DNA from: Hymenobacter negativus
GTDB lineage: Bacteria > Bacteroidota > Bacteroidia > Cytophagales > Hymenobacteraceae
Reading direction: 5' to 3'
DNA length: 64,000 nucleotides
NCBI RefSeq assembly: GCF_017571495.1
Contig: NZ_JAGETZ010000001.1
Location: 62,001-126,000 of the forward strand
Shown: positions 24,735 through 33,400 of the stretch, piece after piece
Numbering within the stretch: the first letter of the stretch is position 1
Layout of the letters: each line of letters opens with the position of its first letter
Program-made: the position numbers and the translations under genes
Notes under the pieces: generated by a model
What the model was told of the DNA's origin: nothing
The model's input: only the letters and a program-made list of their open reading frames with translations
Databases searched by the model: none

Positions 24735-27700
24735 TTAGAAGGCGATGTTGGCGCCTACGAGGTAGGTGCGGGCCGTGGGGTAGTTGCCGAGGTCAACGCC
24801 GCGGTTCAGGGCCGACGAACCATCGGTGTAGGAGCGGCCATTGCCGATTTCGGGGTCCACGCCGCTGTAGTTGGTGATGGTGAACAGGTTCTGGGCGCTC
24901 ACGTAGAGGCGCAGGCTGCTGGTGTGCGTAGCCGTGGTGATGAGCTTGGGGAAGGTGTAGCCAAGCTGCAGGTTGCGCAGGCGGGCATACGAGCCATTCT
25001 CCACGTAGAAGTTTGAGAAGCGGGTCAGGTTCTGGTTGTTGTCGTTGGCCACGATGCGGGGCACATCGGTGGAGGTGCCTTCGCCGTGCCAGGCCTTGTC
25101 TTCGAGGCCGGCAATCTTGTTGTAGTTGTAGCTGCCCGAGTACCACCAGGCTTTGTTGGCGTTCACCACGTCGTTGCCGAGGCTGCCCACCAGCGAGGCC
25201 AGCAGGTCGAAGCCCTTGTAGCCCAGGTTTAGGTTCACGCCGAAACTCATTTTGGGCACCGGGTTGCCGATGTACTTCTGGTCCTTGTCGGTAATCACGC
25301 CATCGCCGTCGAGGTCGGCAAAGCGGAAGTCGCCGGGCTTGGCGTTGGGCTGAATCAGGCTACCGCTGGTCGAACGGTAGTTGTCAATCTCGCCCTGGTT
25401 CTGGAAGATGCCGGTTTCCTCGTAGCCGTAGAATGCGCCTACGTAGCCCCCTTCCTCGGTTTTGGATGGCCGACCGAAAGTGGGCGTGTTGCCCGAGTAC
25501 AGCGCTTGGCCGTTGGCCAATTTGTCGATTTTGCTAATGGCGCGGGTGGCGTTCACGCTCAGGCCGTAGGTGAAGTCACCAGTCGATTTAGCGTAGCCCA
25601 CCGTGAAGTCCAACCCGTTGGTTTTCATGCTGCCCACGTTGGTTACGGGGCTGTTGTAGCCGTAGCCGGCGTGCCCCGGAATGGACTGGAACATGAGCAT
25701 GTCGTAGGTGTTACGACGGAACAAGTCGAAGGTGGCCGTGAGGCGGTTTTGCAGGAAGCCCAGGTCCAGGCCCAGGTCGTAGTCCTCCACGGTTTCCCAT
25801 TTCACGTTCGGGTTGGGCACGTTGCTTTGCACGGCGCCCAGTTGCAGGGTGCGGTCAGGACCGGTGGCGTAGTAGGTTTTGCCAATGGTGCCGGTATAGG
25901 CGCTGTTGGTCAGGCTGCTGATGTTCTGGTTGCCCACGCGGCCCCAGCTCGCCCGGATTTTGGCGAAGTTCACCGCGCTGACGTCCTTCAAAAACTCTTC
26001 CTCCGACACCAGCCAGCCGGCCGATACCGACGGGAACGTGCCCCAGCGGTTGTCCGTCGGGAACACCGAGGCGCCGTCGCGGCGGATGCTGGCGCCCAGC
26101 AGGTACTTGCCCTTGTAGTCATAGTTAATCCGACCGATGAGCGAGGCAATGGTGTTGGTGTAGTCGTTGCCGCGAATGGCGAAGCCGGTGGTGGCCGCCT
26201 CGGGGTAGCGCAGGCTGGGGTCGTTGCTCGGAATGGCCTGGCCCGACGCCGACTCGGTGCTGGTCTGGAAGCGCTCCAGCGTAACGGCGGCCAGGGCGGT
26301 CAGGTTATGGTCGCCGAACGAGTGCGTGTAGTTCAGCGTGTTGGTGTTGTTCCAGTTGATTTCGATGTTGTGCTCGCGCGTCACCGAGTTCACCTGGTTG
26401 CGCTCGTTGGCGTCGATGGTGTAGAAGGGCGAAAACGAGTTGCGGCGGTATACGTTGTTATTCGAGCCGAAGCGCGTCTCGAAAATCAGGCCCGGCGCAA
26501 ACTCGTAGTTGGCGTATAGCGTGCCCACCAAAAAGTATTGCTTGCGCTTGTCGTCGTTGCGCTCGATGGTGGCCAGCGGGTTGCCCACGTCCGTCGGCGA
26601 AGCGCCGTAGTAGTCGTAAGGGTTGCCCGAGGTACCGGGCATGCGCGCCGGCGTAATCGGGTCATCGTTAAAGGCATCGCGAAACAGCGAGCCGCTGTTG
26701 AGGTAATTCTGGTTGGTGGTTGAGATGTTGAAATCCTCCCCCACTTTCAGGTGCTTGGCTGCTTGGTATTCGGTTTTGATGCGCAGCGAAAGGCGGTCAA
26801 AATCCGAGCCCGTCACCAGGCCCCGCTCCTTATAGTAGCTCAGGCCGGTGGAATAAACCACCTTGTCGCTGCCGCCCGACAGCCCCACCGAGTAGTTTTG
26901 AGTAATGCCCTGCTGCTTAATCTGGTCCCACCAATTGGTAGTGGAAGTGTACTGCCCAGGATTCTGGTACACCACCGGGTTGCCCGAATTGGTGGCCGCC
27001 AGGTTCATAATGCGGGCGTATTCGCTGGCCGACGCCATTTTTGGAATCTTGGTCGGATTCGACACGCCATACGTTGCATCGAAGGTGAGCCGGGGCTCCC
27101 CTTTCACGCCTACTTTGGTCGTAATCAGAATCACGCCATTGGCCGCCCGCGAGCCGTAGATGGCCGCCGAAGCGGCATCTTTCAGCACGCTCAGGCTGGC
27201 AATATCCTTGGGGTTGAGGTAGTTGATATTGGCCACCGGCAGGCCGTCCACCACGTAGAGCGGGCTGTTGCCGTTGATGGTCGAAATACCACGAATCAGA
27301 ATCTGCGGCGCCGAGCCGGGCTCCGAACCCGCGCCCAGCACCGTCACCCCCGCCGCCTTGCCTTGCAGCGCGCCGCCGAGGTCGCCGGTGGTAATTTTCG
27401 CAATTTCAGCACCTTGCACCGTGGTCACGGCGTTGGTAATAGTACGCTTTTCCTGCGAGCCGTAGCCCACAACCACCGCCTCGTCGAGCTGCTGGGAGCT
27501 CACCACCAGCCGCACCGTGAAGCTGGTCTGGCTGCCCACCGGCACTTCCTGCGACAAGTAACCGATGGATGAAATCACCAGCGTTGCGTCGCTGGCTCCG
27601 TCAGGGATGGTCAGCGAGAAGTTGCCGCTGGCGTCGGTGGTTGCGCCCACGGTGGTGCCTTTCAGCAGGACCGTGACGCCGGGCAGGCCCGTTCCTTTTT

Positions 27701-27878
27701 CATCGAGCACGGTGCCCGTAATGGTGGAAGCGGCCAGGCTCCACGACCGTAGCGCGAAGGGCGCGGCTGCCGGAGTGGCAGGTGCGGCAGCCGCTGCCAA
27801 TGGCAGGAAGGCTCCGCACAGGAGTAAAGATTTTGCCTGCATATGCAAGGAGGTTTTGAGTCGGAACAAGGCCGACAT
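24735..27878 (-). CDS. SusC/RagA-family TonB-dependent outer-membrane transporter
   Basis: 1047 residues; imports oligosaccharides with energy from TonB. Signal peptide region up to about 50, then a CarboxypepD_reg-like domain (ITGTVLDEKGTGLPGVTVLLKGTTVG, with TTDASGNFSL), a TonB-box-like LDEAVVVGYGSQEKR, the plug (VLGAGSEPGSAPQILIRGISTINGNSPLYVVDGLP) and a 22-strand barrel ending with the aromatic-terminated LVGANIAF. First gene of the PUL operon. ATG 27878 is used; an alternative ATG at 27842 is directly before a more usual signal peptide. Upstream at 27994-28019 is an operator-like element shared with the GH35 promoter, with a near -7 element at 27965-27972. Confidence 0.96.
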   Translation of the reverse strand: MSALFRLKTSLHMQAKSLLLCGAFLPLAAAAAPATPAAAPFALRSWSLAASTITGTVLDEKGTGLPGVTVLLKGTTVGATTDASGNFSLTIPDGASDATLVISSIGYLSQEVPVGSQTSFTVRLVVSSQQLDEAVVVGYGSQEKRTITNAVTTVQGAEIAKITTGDLGGALQGKAAGVTVLGAGSEPGSAPQILIRGISTINGNSPLYVVDGLPVANINYLNPKDIASLSVLKDAASAAIYGSRAANGVILITTKVGVKGEPRLTFDATYGVSNPTKIPKMASASEYARIMNLAATNSGNPVVYQNPGQYTSTTNWWDQIKQQGITQNYSVGLSGGSDKVVYSTGLSYYKERGLVTGSDFDRLSLRIKTEYQAAKHLKVGEDFNISTTNQNYLNSGSLFRDAFNDDPITPARMPGTSGNPYDYYGASPTDVGNPLATIERNDDKRKQYFLVGTLYANYEFAPGLIFETRFGSNNNVYRRNSFSPFYTIDANERNQVNSVTREHNIEINWNNTNTLNYTHSFGDHNLTALAAVTLERFQTSTESASGQAIPSNDPSLRYPEAATTGFAIRGNDYTNTIASLIGRINYDYKGKYLLGASIRRDGASVFPTDNRWGTFPSVSAGWLVSEEEFLKDVSAVNFAKIRASWGRVGNQNISSLTNSAYTGTIGKTYYATGPDRTLQLGAVQSNVPNPNVKWETVEDYDLGLDLGFLQNRLTATFDLFRRNTYDMLMFQSIPGHAGYGYNSPVTNVGSMKTNGLDFTVGYAKSTGDFTYGLSVNATRAISKIDKLANGQALYSGNTPTFGRPSKTEEGGYVGAFYGYEETGIFQNQGEIDNYRSTSGSLIQPNAKPGDFRFADLDGDGVITDKDQKYIGNPVPKMSFGVNLNLGYKGFDLLASLVGSLGNDVVNANKAWWYSGSYNYNKIAGLEDKAWHGEGTSTDVPRIVANDNNQNLTRFSNFYVENGSYARLRNLQLGYTFPKLITTATHTSSLRLYVSAQNLFTITNYSGVDPEIGNGRSYTDGSSALNRGVDLGNYPTARTYLVGANIAF

Positions 27879-27964
27879 GGGTGGGAAAAAACGGAATCAG
27901 GAGTTGGAGCGCGAGCGGGCAGAGCGAAGCCGTTAGCTATAGGAAGCGAGGCGCGAAGAGGATG

Positions 27965-27972
27965 TAAAAGTA
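27965..27972 (-). promoter_or_regulatory. Probable -7 element of the susC operon
   Basis: Minus strand TACTTTTA, one base from TAnnTTTG, lying 21 nt downstream (in transcription direction) of the shared GGGGT/GGGGT element; the GH35 promoter has TACTTTTG in the matching place. Confidence 0.55.
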
Positions 27973-27993
27973 TTTGCTCCTTATCCGCCTCAA

Positions 27994-28019
27994 GGGGTCA
28001 TTTTCAAACAAAAAGGGGT
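27994..28019 (-). promoter_or_regulatory. Candidate HTCS operator upstream of susC
   Basis: 26-bp element: GGGGT at each end (plus-strand reading), 21 bp apart start to start, with CATTTTCA and CAAAAAGGGGT inside. The element at 30175-30200 has the same length, the same two GGGGT units and an identical CAAAAAGGGGT end. Two-turn spacing of direct repeats fits binding by a dimer of an AraC-type DNA-binding domain such as that of the HTCS. Confidence 0.65.
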
Positions 28020-28139
28020 ATAAAATCTGGCAATTGTCCCTTTTTCACGTCTTTTCAATCGATTGCATTTCTATTCAAAGTCAATCGATTGTGTAAGTCT
28101 TGTTTGGTATGAGGAGTGGCCATTAGGCCACCCCCCAAA

Positions 28140-30044
28140 TCAGGGCCGCAGGTCGCTCAAAATGGCGTGGTCGAGGCTGGCCAGCGTGGTTTGCTGGGGC
28201 TTTAACAGCTCCAGCACGGTAATCTCGTTCGCACCTTTTTTCAGCCATTCGGCTGGTACATACAGCGTCTGCTGCGGGCCGATGGCCCAGTAGCGCCCCA
28301 GGTTGTGGCCATTCACCCACACGCTGCCCTTGCCCCACTGGCGCAGGTCGAGGTAGGTATCCGTCGGGGTGGCGACGGTGAAGGTGCCGGAGCGCAGCAC
28401 CGGGCCGGTGCTGGCTGCGGGTGTGGCCGTACCAGCCTTGGCTACCGTCGGGGCTTGGTCGAAGGGCAGACCGTACATCTTCCAGTTTTTCACTTCGCTC
28501 CCGCCCAGGCTCACGCTTTTGGTAATGCCCTTGTTGTTCTGGAGCAGGTACTCGCCGAAGTTGACGCGGCCCAGGTTTTCTACCAGAATATCGAGTTGTA
28601 CCTGCCCGGCAGGCAAGGCCACGTCCAGGCTTTCCTGCTTGAGGCGGCGGTCGAGGGTGCCGACGCGCTTGCCATTCACCATCACCACCGCATAATCACG
28701 CAGGTCACTGATTTTAAGATTTTTGCTACCACCGCCCGTAACCGTGGCGCGGTAGAGCACGAAGCCGTAGGCCTGCTTCAGGGCTTCGAAGGTCAGCGGC
28801 TTGGCGCTGGCCACCGGAGCCGGCAAGCGGTCGAGCAGGCTGACGGTTTTGGTCAGCTGCATGGCGGGCAGCGCGATGGAAGGCTTGGCTGCGGGCACAG
28901 GTGGCAAAGGCTGGCCAGCCGGCCGGTACTTGGCAATGACTTCGCGGAAGGCAAGAAATTTGGCGGTCGGGTTGCCGGCTTCGTCCAGCGGCGCGTCGTA
29001 GTCGTAGCTGCTTACCTGAGGCTCATAGTGCGAGCTGTCGCCCTTGTAGTTAGCACCATTCATAAACGCCCGGGTAGTGCCCCCGTGGAACATGTACATG
29101 TTGATGGACATGCCCGCTTTCAATACCGAATCCAGGCCCGGCGTGTATTTAGACGCGGGTACGGTGTGGTGCGTGGTGCCCCACCAGTCGAACCAGGCCG
29201 GGTACCACTCGGCCACATAGTAGGGTCCCTGGCCGCTGTGGTTGGAGCGCACCAGCTGACGGATTTGGCTGGGCTTGTCGGTGCCGTTCACGGCGGGCAG
29301 CAGGCCGGGCAGGTGGCCGTCGGCCACGTCCTTCACCGGGTCGCAGGTATAGAGCAGGCCGTCGAAACCAGCGTCGATAAAGAGCTTTTTATTAAGTGCT
29401 AGGTATTCTTTATCAGCACCATAAGAGCCGTATTCATTCTCCACCTGCACCATGAGAATAGGGCCGCCGTGGCTTACCTGCAGCGGGGCCAGCTGCTTGC
29501 CCACGGCTTCGAGGTAGCGCTTGTAGGTAGCCACGTACTGGGGCTCCTGGCTGCGCACCTTCAGGCCAGGAATGTTCTGGAGCCAGTACGGGTAGCCGCC
29601 GAATTCCCACTCGGCGCACACGTAGGGGCTGGGGCGCAGAATCACCCAGAGGCCTTCTTCCTGGGCCATCTTCACAAAGGCGGCCACGTCGTTATTGCCC
29701 GTAAAATCATACTTACCTGGCTGGGGCTCGTGCGCGTTCCAGAAAACATAGGTACCAATGGTGTTCAGGCCCATGGCCTTGGCCATCTTCAGGCGTGAGC
29801 GCCAAGCCTCGCGGGGGATGCGCGGGTAGTGCAGCTCGCCCGAAATCATTTGCAGGGGCTTGCCGTCGAGCATGAAGTGGTCGGTGCCCAGCGTGAAGGT
29901 GTGGGTGGGCAGGCGCCTGGTGGCGGGTTTGGCGCGGGGGGTCGGGGTGGTGCGGGCGGAGAGCGGCGCGGCCAGCGGCGCCTCGCTTAGGCCGGCGAGG
30001 AGTAGCAGTGCAGCAAGCTTATTTCGGGAGGTAGTACTTGTCAT
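28140..30044 (-). CDS. Glycoside hydrolase family 35 beta-galactosidase
   Basis: 634 residues with N-terminal signal region (NKLAALLLLAGLSEAPLAAP). The barrel has GELHYPRIPREAWRSRL, FWNAHEPQPGKYDF, the acid/base Glu in QVENEYGSYG (near 201) and the nucleophile Glu in VAEWYPAWFDWWG (near 279). C-terminal beta-sandwich domains close the protein (GKGSVWVNGHNLGRYWAIGPQQTLYVPAEWLKKG). GH35 enzymes remove terminal beta-galactose; in a type II arabinogalactan PUL they trim beta-1,3/1,6-galactosides. Separated from susC by 261 nt with its own promoter and a copy of the susC operator, so it is coregulated but not in the same operon. Periplasmic location expected. Confidence 0.94.
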   Translation of the reverse strand: MTSTTSRNKLAALLLLAGLSEAPLAAPLSARTTPTPRAKPATRRLPTHTFTLGTDHFMLDGKPLQMISGELHYPRIPREAWRSRLKMAKAMGLNTIGTYVFWNAHEPQPGKYDFTGNNDVAAFVKMAQEEGLWVILRPSPYVCAEWEFGGYPYWLQNIPGLKVRSQEPQYVATYKRYLEAVGKQLAPLQVSHGGPILMVQVENEYGSYGADKEYLALNKKLFIDAGFDGLLYTCDPVKDVADGHLPGLLPAVNGTDKPSQIRQLVRSNHSGQGPYYVAEWYPAWFDWWGTTHHTVPASKYTPGLDSVLKAGMSINMYMFHGGTTRAFMNGANYKGDSSHYEPQVSSYDYDAPLDEAGNPTAKFLAFREVIAKYRPAGQPLPPVPAAKPSIALPAMQLTKTVSLLDRLPAPVASAKPLTFEALKQAYGFVLYRATVTGGGSKNLKISDLRDYAVVMVNGKRVGTLDRRLKQESLDVALPAGQVQLDILVENLGRVNFGEYLLQNNKGITKSVSLGGSEVKNWKMYGLPFDQAPTVAKAGTATPAASTGPVLRSGTFTVATPTDTYLDLRQWGKGSVWVNGHNLGRYWAIGPQQTLYVPAEWLKKGANEITVLELLKPQQTTLASLDHAILSDLRP

Positions 30045-30145
30045 AGCAGGGAATAATTGCGGAATTGTGGAAGAACCAGAAAGGCGGATATGTTGCGCTC
30101 AGCGAGCCACCTGAAAGAGGTGAGTGAGTGCTTATTTTTGCTAAG

Positions 30146-30153
30146 CAAAAGTA
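30146..30153 (-). promoter_or_regulatory. -7 promoter element of GH35 gene
   Basis: TACTTTTG on the minus strand, exact TAnnTTTG match, 21 nt downstream of the 30175-30200 element. The predicted leader is about 95 nt and contains a CACCT/AGGTG hairpin near 30109-30123. Confidence 0.65.
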
Positions 30154-30174
30154 TCCGCCTACGGAGGGCATCAG

Positions 30175-30200
30175 GGGGTGCATTTTCAGCAAAAAGGGGT
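30175..30200 (-). promoter_or_regulatory. Candidate HTCS operator upstream of GH35
   Basis: 26-bp element with GGGGT direct repeats at both ends and CAAAAAGGGGT at the right, matching the element at 27994-28019 in length, repeat spacing and distance to the -7 element. It lies in the divergent region between GH35 and the HTCS gene, so it could also affect HTCS expression. Confidence 0.68.
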
Positions 30201-30408
30201 TCAAATGGCCTTAAAACGTTGAAAAAGCACAGCACCACGCTTACTTGCCAGCGCATTTTTACCCCCGTCTCGGGTCATGGTGCGGCCCAGCTTTTTCCCG
30301 GACAAACAGCCCGCTGAACACTTTTGCCGCCCTCGTTGTCGCTAGCTGTCGATGACCTTTGTCCCTGGTCTTTGCCGGGCACGGGGCAGAATATCTCTTT
30401 CCTATTTC

Positions 30409-33400
30409 ATGAATATGCTGCGCAAATTTTGGTGGTACTGGCTGCTTTGCGGACTGCTGATGCAGGCCGGACCAGCCGCCCAGGCGCAGGACACGCCCCC
30501 CGGCGAGTTTCGCTTCGAGCACCTTACCGTAGACCAGGGCCTGACCCATAGCGACGCCATGTGCATGGCCCAGGACCACGACGGCTTCATCTGGATTGGC
30601 ACTAACCGGGGCATCGACCGCTACGACGGCTACCAGCTCAAACCCTACTCTCTGCCCATCAATCCGCGCAATGGCCTATCGGGCAACCGTATATCGGTAT
30701 TGCTGGCCGCCCCCAACGGCCAGCTGTGGGTAGGTGCCGAAACCTCGGGCCTGAGCTACTACGACGCTGCGCACGATGTCTTCGTACCCCTGGCTTCCTG
30801 GGCCGCACCAGCCGCCTACCGAGCCACGGCCAACCGGTTGGCACAGAGCGATGTGAAAGCGCTGGCTATTGATGGGCAAGGCCGCCTTTGGGTAGCCACC
30901 GCCCTAGATGGCTTGTTCATCGTAAGCCTCGATGCGCAGGGCCAGCCACAGGCCTTGCGCCAGCTGCCCGTCGTGGCTCCAGGTCGCGCTTTGCTGTCTT
31001 CTCTTACGAGTATGGCTCTGGATGCCGATGGAAACGTGTGGGTTGGGTCTATGGCATCGGGCCTGCTGCTGGTGCGGGCCGACGAGCCCGAGCTGCCGGT
31101 TGAAACCACGGCAGTGCGCCTGCCGGTGAGCGCGGTGAAACTCGACCGCCGGGGCGATTTATGGGTTGGCACCGAACGGCAAATTTTCTGGGTATCATCG
31201 GCCAGCCGCCACGCGGGAGCGTCCCTCACTGCCACGCCCCTGCCCCACCACTACCCCCCCATTCAGGCCCTGCACCTCGATTCGTTTGGGCGGCTATGGG
31301 CAGGCACGCTCTACGGCCTGTACATATGGGAAGCCGGGGCCGTGACGGGCATAGCCCCGCCTTTACAAGTCAAGCGCCCTACCCTGTTCCTACCCCGCGA
31401 CGGCGAGGTGCACGGCCTGAACTCGGAGCGGGTACACCAGATTTTTGAGGGGCGCGACCAGCTGGTGTGGCTCTGTGCCTCGGCCGGCGGCCTGAACAAG
31501 GTGGACCTACGGCAGCGGGCCTTTGGGCAGCTGCGGCACCAGCTCACGGGCCAGCCGGCGCTGTCGAACGCCAACAACTACATCAACGCCATTTACAAGG
31601 AAGAGGCCACCAATACCTTGTGGCTGGGCTCCCGCAATGGTGTTTCGGCCTACGACCTGGCCCGGCACACCTACCGCAGCTACCTCAACCAGCAGTCGGA
31701 CACGGTGCGGGGCATCGACGTAGCCACAATTTTTCGGGCCGCCGATGGCACGCTTTGGTTTGGCACCCGCGACAACGGGCTGGTGGCTTTGCGCCGACAG
31801 GGCGGCCGCGAACAGCTCACCACCTACCGCCAGCTGCCGGGCGGTTTCGACCTGGCCACCACAAGCATCGAGCACCTGGCGCAGGATGGTCAGGGCATGC
31901 TCTGGGTGGCCACGTTTTCGCAGGGCCTCTTCCGGCTCAGCCCCGATGGCCGCTTGCTGGCGCACTACGACGACGCCCACAGCCAGCTGCCTACCAATCG
32001 ATTCACCTTCCTGCTCTACGATGCCGCTCGCAACGTACTATGGGCCAGTACCCGCAACGCGGGCCTGCTCAAGCTGCGCGTCACCGCCGACTCCTTGCGC
32101 GTGCTGGAACAGTTCGCCTTTCGCTCAGCGCCGGGCAAGCGGCTGCGGGTCAACTACACATGGCCGCTGCTGCTGGGCAAGGGCGGCACGCTCTGGATTG
32201 GCACCATCGGCGGGGGGCTGCACCAGCTGAGCACCGATGCACAGGGGCACGACGTCATTCGACAATACAGCCGTTACCTGCCCGAAAGCGACGTAGAGGG
32301 CCTACTAGCCGATGAAGCCGGCAACGTGTGGGTGGGCGGCACGGGGCTCTACCGCTTCACACCGGCCACGCGCCGCTACCTGCGCTACGACGTGGCCGAC
32401 GGCCTGCAAAGCAACTCGTTCAAGATTGGAGCGGCGGCCCGCGCCAACGACGGCACCCTCTACTTCGGAGGCATCAACGGCATCAATTACTTCCAGCCCT
32501 GGGCCATCCAGGCAAATCCTAACCCGCCGGTGGTGCAGCTCACAGGACTGCGCGTGGGCGACCAGCCGGTGGCAGTGGGCCAGCCCTTCAACGGCCGCGT
32601 ATTGCTGACCCAGGCCCTAACCCAACCGCAGAAGGTGAACATTCGGGCAGCGGAAAACGACTTCTCGGTCGATTTTGTGGCCCTCAACTACACCAATCCG
32701 CAAAAAAACAACTACGCCTATCGCCTGCTGGGCTACAACGAAAACTGGGTGCGCCCGCGCCCTGGCCAGCGCGTGGCCAGCTTCGCCAACCTGCCACCCG
32801 GCGACTACACGCTGGAAGTGAAGGCCGACAACGGCGAAGGCGTGTGGACCAAAAAACCAGCCACCATGGAGTTTGTGGTGCTGGCCCCGTGGTACAAAAC
32901 CTGGTGGGCCTACCTGCTCTACACGGCTGCGCTGCTGGGCGCAATTGCGCTCTACCGCCGCGTGGAAATGACGCAGCAGGACCTGCGGAATAACTTAGCC
33001 CTGGAGCAGTTCCAGACCGAAAAGGAGAAAGAGCTGACCAGCCTCAAACTGAGTTTTTTCACCAACGTGAGCCATGAGTTGCGCACCCCCTTGACGCTGA
33101 TACTCGGGCCGATGGAGGAGATTATGGGCACGCACGGCCCCGTGCATCACCTGCGCGACAAGGTGCAGCTCATGCACAAGCAGACGCGCAAGCTGCTCGA
33201 TTTGGTGAACCAGTTGCTGGATTTTCGCAAAGTGGAGACTGGCAACGTTCCGCTGCGGGCGGGCTACGGCAACGTGCTGCGGCTGCTAACCGACGTATTC
33301 TCCGCTTTTGAGCAGAAGGCTACCGAACGCCGCCTCTCCTACCTGCTGGATGCTCCCACCGAGCCCGTGCAACTGTATTTTGACCGGAGCAAGCTCGAAA

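Noticed and set aside
25506..26519. 337-codon open frame antisense to susC
   Set aside because: Shadow of the transporter gene; no start signal or recognisable sequence.
28305..29402. 365-codon open frame antisense to GH35
   Set aside because: Shadow of a confident gene with no recognisable motif.
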